A DNA stretch of 64,000 nucleotides from Sphingobium sp. AS12 (GTDB lineage Bacteria > Pseudomonadota > Alphaproteobacteria > Sphingomonadales > Sphingomonadaceae). The stretch covers positions 124,001 to 188,000 of the forward strand of contig NZ_JAHRGM010000067.1 in NCBI RefSeq assembly GCF_019097845.1, given 5' to 3'. Below are positions 8,665 to 16,866 of this stretch, one piece after another; positions within the stretch are counted from its first letter, which is position 1, and the number at the start of each line of letters is the position of its first letter. A program made the translations under genes and the position numbers. A model generated the notes under the pieces. That model worked only from the letters and a program-made list of their open reading frames with translations. It was not told the origin of the DNA and made no database searches.

Positions 8665-9564
8665 ATGAACGACCATCGCAAATGGCTACCTTCCATGACC
8701 GCGCTTACCAGTTTCGAGGCGGCGGTGCGTCATGGCGGCTTTTCGCGTGCGGGCGAAGAGATTGGCCTCACCCAGAGCGCGGTCAGTCGCCAGATCGCGC
8801 AGCTGGAGGAGTGGGTGCAAACCCCGTTGTTCGACCGGGTGGGACGGCGCGTGCGGCTGAACGAGGCGGGTCGCGCCTATGCCGACGAACTGCTGCCCGC
8901 GCTCGACCGCATCCGCCGCGCTACCTCCCGCATGGCGACCCGGCGATCGCCCACGGCGCTAAAGATCGCGACCCTGCCCAGTTTCGGAATGCGCTGGCTC
9001 GCCCCGCGATTGCCGCATCTGAGCGCCCTGCACCCGCAACTGGTGGTGGATTTCGCCGCGCGGTCGCAGCCGTTCGATTTTGCGCAGGAGGAATTTGACG
9101 CCGCCATCCATTTCGGCACGCCGGAGGAATGGCCGGGTGCAACGATGGATTTCCTGTTTCGCGAGGAAGCGGTGCCGGTCTGCGCGCCGGGCTGGCTGTC
9201 CGCGCACCCGTTGCGGCAGCCTGCCGATCTGCTGACTGCCCCGTTGCTCAGCCAGAGTTCGCGGCGTGATGCATGGTCACGCTGGTTCGCGGCGGCAGGG
9301 GTGGAGGCGGGGACGCTGCCACCCGGTCCTGCCTTTGAACATTTCCTGATGCTGGCGCAGGCAGCAGCAGCGGGCGCAGGGGTGGCGCTGATCCCGAGCT
9401 TCCTGATCCGGCCGGAACTGGAGGCGGGGACCCTCGTCATCCCGTTCGCCCGGCCCCTGTCGAGCGACCAGGCCTATTATCTCGCCCGCCCGCTGGACGC
9501 ACCGGCCCATCCGGCGCTCAGCCAGTTTCGCGACTGGATAGTGGATCAGGCCAAGGCGGCCTGA
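8665..9564 (+). CDS. LysR family transcriptional regulator, GcvA-like
   Basis: A 299-residue LysR-type regulator. Residues 8-70 hold the winged helix-turn-helix (TALTSFEAAVRHGGFSRAGE, then LTQSAVSRQIAQLE), followed by the linker helix and a two-lobed substrate-binding domain (ATLPSFGMRWLAPRLPHL through GVALIPSFLI). The WLAPRL and FLMLAQAAAAGAGVAL segments are typical of the GcvA/AmpR-like subgroup. It is divergent from the DUF1338-astD operon; the 86-base intergenic region is the probable operator, giving the standard LysR arrangement in which it controls the operon and itself. Effector unknown, presumably a pathway intermediate. Confidence 0.92.
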   Translation: MNDHRKWLPSMTALTSFEAAVRHGGFSRAGEEIGLTQSAVSRQIAQLEEWVQTPLFDRVGRRVRLNEAGRAYADELLPALDRIRRATSRMATRRSPTALKIATLPSFGMRWLAPRLPHLSALHPQLVVDFAARSQPFDFAQEEFDAAIHFGTPEEWPGATMDFLFREEAVPVCAPGWLSAHPLRQPADLLTAPLLSQSSRRDAWSRWFAAAGVEAGTLPPGPAFEHFLMLAQAAAAGAGVALIPSFLIRPELEAGTLVIPFARPLSSDQAYYLARPLDAPAHPALSQFRDWIVDQAKAA

Positions 9565-9567
9565 TCG

Positions 9568-10620
9568 TCACATCCTCTTGGGAATACAGTCCGCGCCTGC
9601 TGCCTTGATGCGGCTGCACAGACGGCTGGCGTCGTCGCTGCTGGCGACCGGCCCGGCCTGCAAGCGCGTCACCGGGCCTGCCTTGACCAGATAGGGTTGA
9701 TAGGCGGACAGGCCGCTGACCTTGCCCGTCAACTGGCCCCACAGTCCGCGCGCGCGGCCTTCCTCGCCAAAGGCTCCCAACTGGACGCGCCATCCGCCCG
9801 ATGCGGCGGGCGCAGGAACGGTGCTGGCAGGACGGGGCGCTGGCGGGGTTGGCTTAGGCTTGGCGACTGCGACTTGCGGCGCGGGCTTGGCCACAGCAAC
9901 CTGCGGCGCGGGCTTGGGCTTGACCGGAACCGGCTTGGGGGCAGGCGGCGCGGTCACCGGCTTGCCGATGGTCGATGGCGGCAGTTCGGTCGTTCGTACG
10001 CTTGATGGCGTGGGGCGAACAGGTGCAGGACTGGCCGATGCCAGCGCGCCGCCCTTTTCCGACTGTTCCAGCGTCGCCGCCAGAGCCAGACCCTGCTTGC
10101 GCTGGTCTTCGGGAATATATTTGTCCATCTGCTCCAGGCTGGTCGTCGCCTGCGCCAGGCCGGACGTGGACGCGCGGGTCATCAGCGCATAGGCGCGCAC
10201 CCAGTCCTTGCCGATCAGGTCGCCGTTGAACAGCGCGGTGCCGACAATATATTGCGCACGCGGCTCACCCCGCACGGAGGCGCGCTGGAGATAGGGCATG
10301 GCCCCCGCCCGGTCGCCCTGCTGGAACATCAACAGGCCCAGATTATCCTCTGCCCGCAAATGCCCCTGCGTCGCGGCCTTGCGATACCAGTCCATCGCGG
10401 CATTGAGGTCCGGCTGCACGCCGCGGCCAAGCTTGTAGGCCTGGCCCAGATTGAACTGCGCGTCGGGATCGCCATTTTGCGCCAGCGGCCGCCATTCGCC
10501 GATTGCCTTGGCATAATCGCCCTGCTGCCAGGCATCGACCCCGGTCTTAACGTCGGCCAATACTGGTGCCGCGATGCCCATCATGGCGCCGACAGCCACA
10601 GCTCCCCAGATACGCTTCAT
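9568..10620 (-). CDS. exported Sel1-repeat/SPOR-domain protein
   Basis: A 350-residue protein with a Sec signal peptide (MKRIWGAVAVGAMMGIAAPVLA). Sel1-like helical repeats follow at about 30-150 (AKAIGEWRPLAQNGDPDAQF, then GHLRAEDNLGLLMFQQGDR), then a long Pro/Ala/Lys linker and a C-terminal SPOR domain (WRVQLGAFGEEGRARGLW to the end), which binds glycan strands of denuded septal peptidoglycan. The linker contains a direct nine-residue duplication, KPAPQVAVA. ATG 10620 is chosen because an AGGAG site lies nine bases upstream. It is divergent from the ParA/RHH/SPOR unit, suggesting a joint role at the division site or cell envelope. Confidence 0.88.
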   Translation of the reverse strand: MKRIWGAVAVGAMMGIAAPVLADVKTGVDAWQQGDYAKAIGEWRPLAQNGDPDAQFNLGQAYKLGRGVQPDLNAAMDWYRKAATQGHLRAEDNLGLLMFQQGDRAGAMPYLQRASVRGEPRAQYIVGTALFNGDLIGKDWVRAYALMTRASTSGLAQATTSLEQMDKYIPEDQRKQGLALAATLEQSEKGGALASASPAPVRPTPSSVRTTELPPSTIGKPVTAPPAPKPVPVKPKPAPQVAVAKPAPQVAVAKPKPTPPAPRPASTVPAPAASGGWRVQLGAFGEEGRARGLWGQLTGKVSGLSAYQPYLVKAGPVTRLQAGPVASSDDASRLCSRIKAAGADCIPKRM

Positions 10621-10819
10621 ATGCACATGCTCCTGCGCCAATAGATTTGCATCGGCTATGATGAAACAAGGTTAATGTCTGATTAGCATAAGCACATAAT
10701 GCTTGAAACGCGCTTAACCCTGTTGACACTTCGTCAATCAAACTTCCCCGCTCATTAACCGAATTTTAGGCGCGGTTATGGCAATCCCAGACGGAACTGG
10801 ATTTTCTGGGGGGATTTGC

Positions 10820-11539
10820 GTGCGGATTTTGGCTTTGGCATCGCAGAAGGGCGGATCAGGCAAGACCACCTTGTCGGGCCATCTGGCCGTGCAGGCGCAG
10901 ATTGCCGGGGCCGGTCCTGTCGTGCTGATCGACATCGATCCGCAAGGGTCGCTGGCTGACTGGTGGAACGAGCGGGAGGCGGAATTGCCCGCTTTCGCGC
11001 AAACCACCGTCGCGCGGCTCGCCGCCGATCTGGAAATATTGCGGCAGCAGGGCTTCAAGCTTGCCGTCATCGACACGCCGCCTGCCATCACCATGGCGAT
11101 CCAGAGCGTCATTTCCGTTGCCGAACTGATCGTCGTGCCGACCCGTCCCAGCCCGCATGACCTGCGCGCTGTGGGGGCCACCGTCGATCTGTGCGAACGC
11201 GCGGGCAAGCCGTTGATCTTCGTCGTCAATGGCGCAACGCCCAAGGCACGGATCACGTCGGAAGCCGCCGTCGCGCTGTCGCAACATGGCACGGTCGCGC
11301 CGATCACCCTGCACCACCGCACCGATTTTGCCGCATCGATGATCGACGGTCGCACCGTGATGGAGGTCGATCCCAAGGGACGGTCGGCGGCGGAGGTCGT
11401 GGCGCTATGGTCGTACATCTCCGACCGGCTCGAAAAGAATTTCCGCCGCACGGTCTTTTCCGTGCCCCAGGGCAGCGTCGGCACCGTCGCAACCCGTCCG
11501 GTCGGCGGGGGCTTCGGTCGCCGCGTGATCGGCCAGTAA
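10820..11539 (+). CDS. ParA/MinD-like ATPase (orphan partition-type)
   Basis: A 239-residue deviant-Walker ATPase: KGGSGKTT at residues 10-17 (signature Lys10), the Walker B-like DIDPQGSLADWW, and DTPPAITM. GTG 10820 is chosen so that the protein begins RILALASQKGG, with a run of six G just upstream as ribosome site; an ATG at 10778 would add 14 unlike residues. A Gly/Arg-rich tail (GGGFGRRVIGQ) follows the ATPase domain. No ParB or parS is nearby. Instead it is followed after 11 bases by a ribbon-helix-helix protein and then a SPOR lipoprotein, so it more likely positions a protein complex or division factor than segregates the chromosome. Confidence 0.88.
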   Translation: MRILALASQKGGSGKTTLSGHLAVQAQIAGAGPVVLIDIDPQGSLADWWNEREAELPAFAQTTVARLAADLEILRQQGFKLAVIDTPPAITMAIQSVISVAELIVVPTRPSPHDLRAVGATVDLCERAGKPLIFVVNGATPKARITSEAAVALSQHGTVAPITLHHRTDFAASMIDGRTVMEVDPKGRSAAEVVALWSYISDRLEKNFRRTVFSVPQGSVGTVATRPVGGGFGRRVIGQ

Positions 11540-11550
11540 GGGGACGCATC

Positions 11551-12066
11551 ATGGCCGAACCCAAACCCCTCGCATCGCTCACCTCCGGCCTGCTCGCCCG
11601 CAAGGGTGCGGCCCAGCCCGCCATGCGTCGTCCCATGCTTGGCTTTGGCCGTGCTGCGGGCGCTGCCGTGCAGCAGGATGATCTGGGCTGGAACGACATG
11701 GGCTTTGACGTGGAGCCTGCGCCATTGCCGGTGGACGAACTGCCGGTCGCGATCGGCCTGACGCCGATGCCGGCGAATCTGCCGATCCCAGCACCGGTGC
11801 CGCCGGTCGTTATCGAGCGTGAGGAACTGGCCGAACGGATCGCGGGCAAGCCAGCGCCGATCAAGGCGAAGGCCACGGCCAGCCGCAAGGCGGCCTTCAC
11901 GCTGCGGATCGACGCGGATCGTCATCTCAAACTGCGGCTCGCCTGCGCCATCACTGGCCGTTCGGCGCAGCAGATCGTCACCGAATCTCTCGACAATTTT
12001 CTCAACGGCCTGCCGGAAATTGACCGGCTGACACAGCAGCTGCCGCACATGCGCGGCAACCAGTGA
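11551..12066 (+). CDS. ribbon-helix-helix-like partner of the ParA ATPase
   Basis: A 171-residue protein: a low-complexity Pro/Ala-rich N-terminal two thirds (LASLTSGLLARKGAAQP near the start, then many PAP/PLP segments) and a C-terminal segment at about 109-150 (AAFTLRIDADRHLKLRLA, then GRSAQQIVTESLDNFL) that reads as a ribbon-helix-helix: one beta strand plus two helices. This is the layout of a ParA partner with an intrinsically disordered ATPase-contacting N-terminus. It starts 11 bases after the ParA stop and ends 19 bases before the SPOR lipoprotein. DNA binding is inferred only; such C-terminal RHH domains can also act purely as dimerisation modules. Confidence 0.7.
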   Translation: MAEPKPLASLTSGLLARKGAAQPAMRRPMLGFGRAAGAAVQQDDLGWNDMGFDVEPAPLPVDELPVAIGLTPMPANLPIPAPVPPVVIEREELAERIAGKPAPIKAKATASRKAAFTLRIDADRHLKLRLACAITGRSAQQIVTESLDNFLNGLPEIDRLTQQLPHMRGNQ

Positions 12067-12085
12067 TTGAAGGGTGGGTAGGACT

Positions 12086-13423
12086 ATGAAGCGCAACACA
12101 TTTGCAAAGGCGGCGATTTCATCGCTGCTCGTCGCCACCACGATGGTTGGCTGCACCGGGGCGGCGTTCCGTCCTTCCGCATCGGCTGTCCAGCAAAAGG
12201 GCAACCCGACCAAGCTTGCCATCGCGGCTGAAAAGGCGCTGGCCGATCGCGACGGCGGCAAGGCGATTGCGGCCGCTGAGGCAGCGGTGCAACTCGCGCC
12301 GCAGAACGCCGCCTATCGCCAGATGCTGGGCCGGGCCTATGTGTTGGCCGGTCGTTTCGCATCGGCTGAAGCTGCGCTCACCGACGCCATGACGCTGGGC
12401 AATAGCGACGCCCGCACCATCGTCAGCCTCGCGCTGGTGCAGGTCGCGCAGGGTCGCGCCGATAGCGCGCGTAGCCTGCTGCTCGCCCATGCCGATACCG
12501 TGCCTGCTGGCGACTATGGTCTTGCGATGGCGATGGCCGGTGACGCGCCTGAAGGCGTGCGTATCCTGTCCGAAGCGATCCATGATCCGTCCGCGACCGC
12601 ACGGACCCGCCAGAATCTGGCCTATGCCTATGCGCTGGCGGGCCGCTGGAAAGATGCGCGCATGATCGTGGGCATGGATCTCGATCCGCTCGCTGCCAAC
12701 AAGCGCATTTCCGACTGGGCGCAGATCGCTGAACCATCCGCCGCGCCGCAGCGTGTCGCTGCGCTGATGGGCGTGACGATTGATGCCGCCGATGCTGGCC
12801 AGCCGGTCGCTCTGGCGCTTGCACCCGCTGCCGCCGCGCCGGTCGAAATGGCTGCTGCGCCGTCCGATTTCGCACCGCTGCCGGAAGCGCCGGTGCAGAC
12901 CGCCTCCGTCGAACCAGTCGCCGCACCAGTTGCCGAACCCGCGCCGGTCGCTCAGCCCGCACCGGTTCGCGTCGCAGCCCGCGATTTCATCGTCGAAGAT
13001 CATAAGGCCAAGCCTGTCGCGGCCAATGCTCGCGGCAAGGCGCAGACCGCCGCCGTTTCCGCGCCGGTTGCCCGGATGCAGCAGGTTGCCTTCATCAAGC
13101 CGGTCAGCACTGGTGCCAGCAACTGGGTTGTCCAGTTGGGTGCCTATGACACGGCGGCGATTGCCAAGGAAAAATGGATGAGCATGGCAGGCCGCAACAG
13201 CACGCTTGCGGCTTTCCCGGTTCTCACCAGCCAGGCGACGGTCAAGGGCAAGCCCTTCCACCGCCTCGCGATCAGCGGCTTTGCCAGCCGAGCCGACGCG
13301 CTGACCGCGTGCCGCACCATCCAGTCGCAGCGCGGCCAGTGCTTCGTGCGTGAAGGCGCGCCGGGCGCGACGCCGCAGCGCTGGGCCGTCGCGACCAAGG
13401 GCCGCCAGTTCGCTTCGCGCTGA
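12086..13423 (+). CDS. TPR- and SPOR-domain lipoprotein
   Basis: A 445-residue envelope protein. The N-terminus (MKRNTFAKAAISSLLVATTM followed by VGC) is a lipoprotein signal with the lipidated Cys at about residue 23. TPR-like helical repeats follow (AAEAAVQLAPQNAAYRQMLG, then RFASAEAALTDAMTLGNSDA and ARTRQNLAYAYALAGRWKDA) to about residue 230, then an Ala/Pro/Val linker and a C-terminal SPOR domain (NWVVQLGAYDTAAIAKEKW, FHRLAISGFASRADALTACR). ATG 12086 follows an AGGA site and removes four poorly supported residues. Last gene of the ParA unit and closed by a strong terminator. Together with the divergent Sel1/SPOR gene this makes two SPOR proteins flanking one ParA pair. Confidence 0.88.
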   Translation: MKRNTFAKAAISSLLVATTMVGCTGAAFRPSASAVQQKGNPTKLAIAAEKALADRDGGKAIAAAEAAVQLAPQNAAYRQMLGRAYVLAGRFASAEAALTDAMTLGNSDARTIVSLALVQVAQGRADSARSLLLAHADTVPAGDYGLAMAMAGDAPEGVRILSEAIHDPSATARTRQNLAYAYALAGRWKDARMIVGMDLDPLAANKRISDWAQIAEPSAAPQRVAALMGVTIDAADAGQPVALALAPAAAAPVEMAAAPSDFAPLPEAPVQTASVEPVAAPVAEPAPVAQPAPVRVAARDFIVEDHKAKPVAANARGKAQTAAVSAPVARMQQVAFIKPVSTGASNWVVQLGAYDTAAIAKEKWMSMAGRNSTLAAFPVLTSQATVKGKPFHRLAISGFASRADALTACRTIQSQRGQCFVREGAPGATPQRWAVATKGRQFASR

Positions 13424-13449
13424 ACTTCCTCTCCCATAGCGCAACCTTG

Positions 13450-13483
13450 AAGCGCGCGAGGCCACCGGCTTCGCGCGCTTTTT
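13450..13483 (+). terminator. intrinsic terminator of the ParA-RHH-SPOR unit
   Basis: AAGCGCGCG (13450-13458) pairs with CGCGCGCTT (13472-13480), a perfect 9-bp GC-rich stem with a 13-base loop, running straight into a T tract (13479-13483). It lies 27 bases after the SPOR lipoprotein stop. Confidence 0.85.
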
Positions 13484-13581
13484 CTTGGGAAGTTCGCGCC
13501 AAGCTGTGCCTTTCGCCAGTGTCACGGATCCACCGGGCGGGGCATAGCGGACGCAAAGCGCAGTCCCTGGAGAGAAACGCC

Positions 13582-14613
13582 GTGATCAACCGCCAGATAG
13601 TCCTTGCCTCGCGTCCCCACGGTGTTCCTGTTCCAGAGAATTTCGCGCTGGTCGACAATCCGGTGCGGGCGCTGGAGGATGGCGAAATCCTGATCCAGAA
13701 TGAGGTATTCGCCATCGATCCTGCCGTGAGGGGGATGCTGGACGCCAATGATGACAGCTATCTGCCTGCGGTCGCCATCGGTGGCCTGATCCCGACCATG
13801 GTGCTGGGCCGCGTCGTCCAGTCGCGCAATCCGGCCTTCAGGGAGGGCGATTATGGCCGCGGCTTTGTCGGCTGGGAGGAATATTCGATCCTGAACCCTG
13901 CCAATTTCGCGATCGAGAATGTCCATGTCGATCCCACCGTGCCGCTGACCGCCTATATGGGGGCGCTCGGCTGGTCGGGGATCACCGCCTATGTTGGCCT
14001 CAAGCGCATCGGCGAGATGAAGGCAGGCGACACGGTGGTGATGAGCGCGGCGGCGGGGGCTGTCGGCAGCGTCGGGTGCCAGATCGCCAAATTGTCAGGC
14101 TGCCGATCGGTCGGAATCGTCGGATCGCCGGACAAGGCGGCGATGGTCACCGGCACCTTCGGCATCGACGCGGCGATCGACTATCGCGCAGAGGCGGATC
14201 TGGATGCGGCGATCAAGGCGGCCTGTCCCGACGGCGTCAGCGTCTATTTCGACAATGTCGGCGGGCATATACTCGACGCGATGCTGCCCAATATGGCGGC
14301 GTTCGGGCGGATCGTGACCTGCGGCATGATGGCCAATTATAACAACCACAATGATCCCTACCCGATCCGCAACCTGTGGCAGGTGCTGGTGAATCGCATC
14401 ACGATGCGCGGCTTCCTGGCATATGAGCATCTCGACATGCTGGCCGAGGCGGAGGCGCAACTGGGCGGCTGGATCAGATCGGGCGCTTTGATCGCGCAGG
14501 AAAATGTCACGACCGGCATCGAAAACACGCCGAGCGCTTTCATCAACCTGATGTCGGGCAAGACCACGGGCAAGACGGTCGTACGGCTGAATGAGGGCGT
14601 TACGACGTTGTAG
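13582..14613 (+). CDS. NADP-dependent MDR-family oxidoreductase (curcumin reductase/leukotriene B4 dehydrogenase-like)
   Basis: A 343-residue zinc-free medium-chain dehydrogenase/reductase. The start segment INRQIVLASRPHGVPVPENF, the DPAVRGML motif near residue 49, and the cofactor loop VVMSAAAGAVGSVGCQIAKL are typical of enoyl/alkenal double-bond reductases such as CurA and PTGR1. Late motifs YFDNVGG and GMMANYNN fit too. GTG 13582 is used, with GGAGAG upstream. It precedes the oppositely oriented Rieske gene and probably reduces an alpha,beta-unsaturated ketone or acyl intermediate of the same catabolic locus. A second MDR of the same subfamily lies at 27.5 kb. Confidence 0.88.
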   Translation: MINRQIVLASRPHGVPVPENFALVDNPVRALEDGEILIQNEVFAIDPAVRGMLDANDDSYLPAVAIGGLIPTMVLGRVVQSRNPAFREGDYGRGFVGWEEYSILNPANFAIENVHVDPTVPLTAYMGALGWSGITAYVGLKRIGEMKAGDTVVMSAAAGAVGSVGCQIAKLSGCRSVGIVGSPDKAAMVTGTFGIDAAIDYRAEADLDAAIKAACPDGVSVYFDNVGGHILDAMLPNMAAFGRIVTCGMMANYNNHNDPYPIRNLWQVLVNRITMRGFLAYEHLDMLAEAEAQLGGWIRSGALIAQENVTTGIENTPSAFINLMSGKTTGKTVVRLNEGVTTL

Positions 14614-14641
14614 CGTGAAAGCCGTTCGGGCTGAGCCTGCC

Positions 14642-15820
14642 TCACAGCTCAGGCGGCGCCTCGTGCGGGTCGGCACGCTGGAGATAGTCCACATATTTGT
14701 GGAAATACTGGTTGCCGCGCTCATTGCGGCCGAAGATCACCGAGGGAATCGCGCCGGACTCCAGCCCCTTCTGGACCTGAAGGCCAACGCCATAATCCTC
14801 GTCATTCACGACGTCGCGCAGCCAGTCCATCATGCTTTCGATGCTGGCCGCATCCGCATCGTCCTTGGGCGGCTGGCGGCGGATGAACATCAGGTTGGTG
14901 GTGTTGCTGCCGGGCGTGTCGTCGGGGATGAGTTGTGCGACCTGGGTGATTTCGGGCGCGAAGAAGATGCTGATATTGGGGAAGATGGTGCGGACGAAGT
15001 CATAGCCTTCATTCTCATGCTCGCCCCAATCTGCACGCGGGATCGCGCTCAGCGCTTCCTTGATCCGCACTTGCGGATAGCCCACGCGCATATGCGGGCC
15101 GAAGGCGGTGAAATTCATGATATTGCTGAAGCTGCGCGGATGGATGGTGGTCGGGTGCGCGGCGGCGAAATGATAGCCCTCCAGATAGCCGTCATAGGCG
15201 ATCTTCCAGTTCGGCCCGTAAATCCGCCGCGACCCGCAATAATGCCAGCTGCCCAGATCATAGGCTTCAAGATCATCCAGCATCCCGCCCAGATGCGCGG
15301 CGATGTCGAACTCCAGCCCCGGCGTCAGGCACACCCAGATGATCCCGCCCGCTTCGGCCACCGGCAATTGCGTCAGGCCACGCTCTTCCTTGCATACCGG
15401 GCCAAATTTCTGCGGCTCGGCCACGCCGATCAGCTTGCCGTCATTGCCATAGGTCCAGGCATGATAGGGACAGGAAAAGCGCCTGGCATTGCCATGGCCT
15501 TCGGGTTTCAGGATCATGCCACGATGGGAGCAGACGTTCAGCATCGCCGCGACCGTGCCGTCGCTCTTGCGGGTGATGAGGACCGGCTTACCCATCAGGT
15601 CCATCGCCTTGTAATCGCCCGGATGAGGCATTTCGGCGGTCAGAGCGGCCAGCAGCGGCATCTTCATGAAGATTTCCGCTTTCTCCCGTGCGCAATAGGC
15701 GGGGTCGGTATAGGCGGATGCTGGCACTTCCATCGTGTCAGGGGCGCTGTCGGTCGTGCCGGTCTCGACATATTCCAGCATCTTTTCGGCTTCCTGGCCG
15801 ATGACGTCATGATAGCCCAT
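14642..15820 (-). CDS. Rieske non-heme iron oxygenase, terminal oxygenase alpha subunit
   Basis: A 392-residue ring-hydroxylating-type oxygenase. The Rieske [2Fe-2S] ligands are C97-x-H99 (NVCSHRG) and C117-x2-H120 (CPYHAW). The mononuclear iron site is seen at NWKIAYDGYLEGYHFAAAHP: His217 and His222, with Glu214 at the position of the bridging acid that is Asp in naphthalene dioxygenase. ATG 15820 follows GAGAGGG at a seven-base distance. No beta subunit or reductase gene is adjacent, so it is probably an alpha-only (alpha3) monooxygenase/dioxygenase fed by separate ferredoxin and reductase. Divergent from an SDR over a 188-base intergenic region rich in palindromes. Substrate unknown, probably a carboxylated or alicyclic ring compound. 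Confidence 0.9.
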   Translation of the reverse strand: MGYHDVIGQEAEKMLEYVETGTTDSAPDTMEVPASAYTDPAYCAREKAEIFMKMPLLAALTAEMPHPGDYKAMDLMGKPVLITRKSDGTVAAMLNVCSHRGMILKPEGHGNARRFSCPYHAWTYGNDGKLIGVAEPQKFGPVCKEERGLTQLPVAEAGGIIWVCLTPGLEFDIAAHLGGMLDDLEAYDLGSWHYCGSRRIYGPNWKIAYDGYLEGYHFAAAHPTTIHPRSFSNIMNFTAFGPHMRVGYPQVRIKEALSAIPRADWGEHENEGYDFVRTIFPNISIFFAPEITQVAQLIPDDTPGSNTTNLMFIRRQPPKDDADAASIESMMDWLRDVVNDEDYGVGLQVQKGLESGAIPSVIFGRNERGNQYFHKYVDYLQRADPHEAPPEL

Positions 15821-15935
15821 GCAATACCCTCTCAATGCCCGCCGCTATGGCTTTGGTCGCATCATAGCGCGCGCGTGACCATGCCGGAACTCGATAAGGT
15901 CATAGGTAGCGCGCGTCAGGTCGAGGGGGACTCTG

Positions 15936-15947
15936 ACTAGCGCTAGT
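15936..15947. promoter_or_regulatory. 12-bp perfect palindrome in divergent Rieske/SDR promoter region
   Basis: ACTAGCGCTAGT is a perfect palindrome in the 188-base gap between the minus-strand Rieske gene and the plus-strand SDR. The surrounding TGACTAGCG matches the centre of the longer inverted repeat upstream of the LuxR-type gene at 35.8 kb, so it may be a binding site of the same regulator. Function inferred only. Confidence 0.4.
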
Positions 15948-15983
15948 TGCACCGTGCCGCACAGGCGTCACTCTGCGGTGCAA
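15947..15983. promoter_or_regulatory. inverted repeat TTGCACCG/CGGTGCAA in the divergent promoter
   Basis: TTGCACCG (15947-15954) and its exact reverse complement CGGTGCAA (15976-15983) are separated by 21 bases, so the two half sites lie about 29 bases centre to centre, close to three helical turns. This suits a dimeric repressor or activator bridging the promoter. It sits 26 bases before the SDR start. Confidence 0.4.
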
Positions 15984-16008
15984 ACTATCGGATGAGGATG
16001 TTTGGCGG

Positions 16009-16776
16009 ATGATGATCGACCTTAAGGGCAAGGTGGCTGTTGTGACGGGCGCTGCGTCGGCGAATGGGCTGGGCTTTGCCGCCGCGCTCAAAATGGCGGG
16101 GCAGGGGGCCAGCCTGTTCCTGACCGATCTGGACGGCACCGCCGTCGCCGCCCGTGCCGAAGAATTGCGCGCGCAGGGCGTTCCCGCCCAATCCATGGCG
16201 CAGGACGTCACCGATGAAGCAGGCTGGACGGCGCTGATCGACGCGGTGATCGCGGCGTTCGGCAAGATAGACATTCTCGTCAACAATGCGGGTATCGCCG
16301 TGCTGCGCGCGATGAGCGAGATGACCTCTGCCGACTGGCACAAGCAGATTTCAGTCAATCTGGACAGCGTCTATCTGGGCACCAAGGTGGCGGTTGATCA
16401 GATGCGGGCGCAGGGTCATGGCGGGTCGATCGTCAACCTGTCATCTGTCGCGGGACTGGTCGGGGTGCAGGGCACTGCCGCCTATGCCGCCAGCAAGGGC
16501 GGGGTGCGGCTCTTTTCCAAATCGGTCGCGCTGGAAACCGCACGCGACAATATCCGCGTCAACACTGTCCATCCCGGCATGATCTGGACCGATATGCAGA
16601 AGGTCGCGATCGCTGATAACAAGGATGTGTTCGACCAGATCGTTGCGGCCATACCGATGGGCCGGATGGGCGAACCGTCCGACATCGGGTCGATGGTCGC
16701 CTTTCTGGCGTCCGACGATGCGCGCTACATCACCGGCTGCGAATTTGTCGTGGACGGGGGGATGGTCGCGCAATGA
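16009..16776 (+). CDS. SDR family NAD(P)-dependent oxidoreductase
   Basis: A 255-residue classical short-chain dehydrogenase: cofactor loop TGAASANGLG near residues 14-23, NNAG, the Ser in LSSVAG, the YxxxK pair in AAYAASKGG, and the C-terminal ITGCEFVVDGGMVAQ. The Asp after the second beta strand (TDLDG) suggests NAD(H). It is followed by the second Rieske gene and divergent from the first, an arrangement in which the SDR oxidises an alcohol or cis-diol formed by one of the oxygenases. Substrate not predictable. Confidence 0.92.
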   Translation: MMIDLKGKVAVVTGAASANGLGFAAALKMAGQGASLFLTDLDGTAVAARAEELRAQGVPAQSMAQDVTDEAGWTALIDAVIAAFGKIDILVNNAGIAVLRAMSEMTSADWHKQISVNLDSVYLGTKVAVDQMRAQGHGGSIVNLSSVAGLVGVQGTAAYAASKGGVRLFSKSVALETARDNIRVNTVHPGMIWTDMQKVAIADNKDVFDQIVAAIPMGRMGEPSDIGSMVAFLASDDARYITGCEFVVDGGMVAQ

Positions 16777-16866
16777 CCACGACGGTATATTTGAACGAAC
16801 GACCAAGGTTTCAACGTGCGGTTATGCCCGTGCGGCAGAGCTGGCGGAATGGCAGGAGAGAGATTA

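Noticed and set aside
10723..10751. TTGACA with a nearby TTGAC/GTCAA repeat upstream of the ParA-like gene, considered as promoter
   Set aside because: No -10-like hexamer is found at 16-19 bases; the match is isolated.
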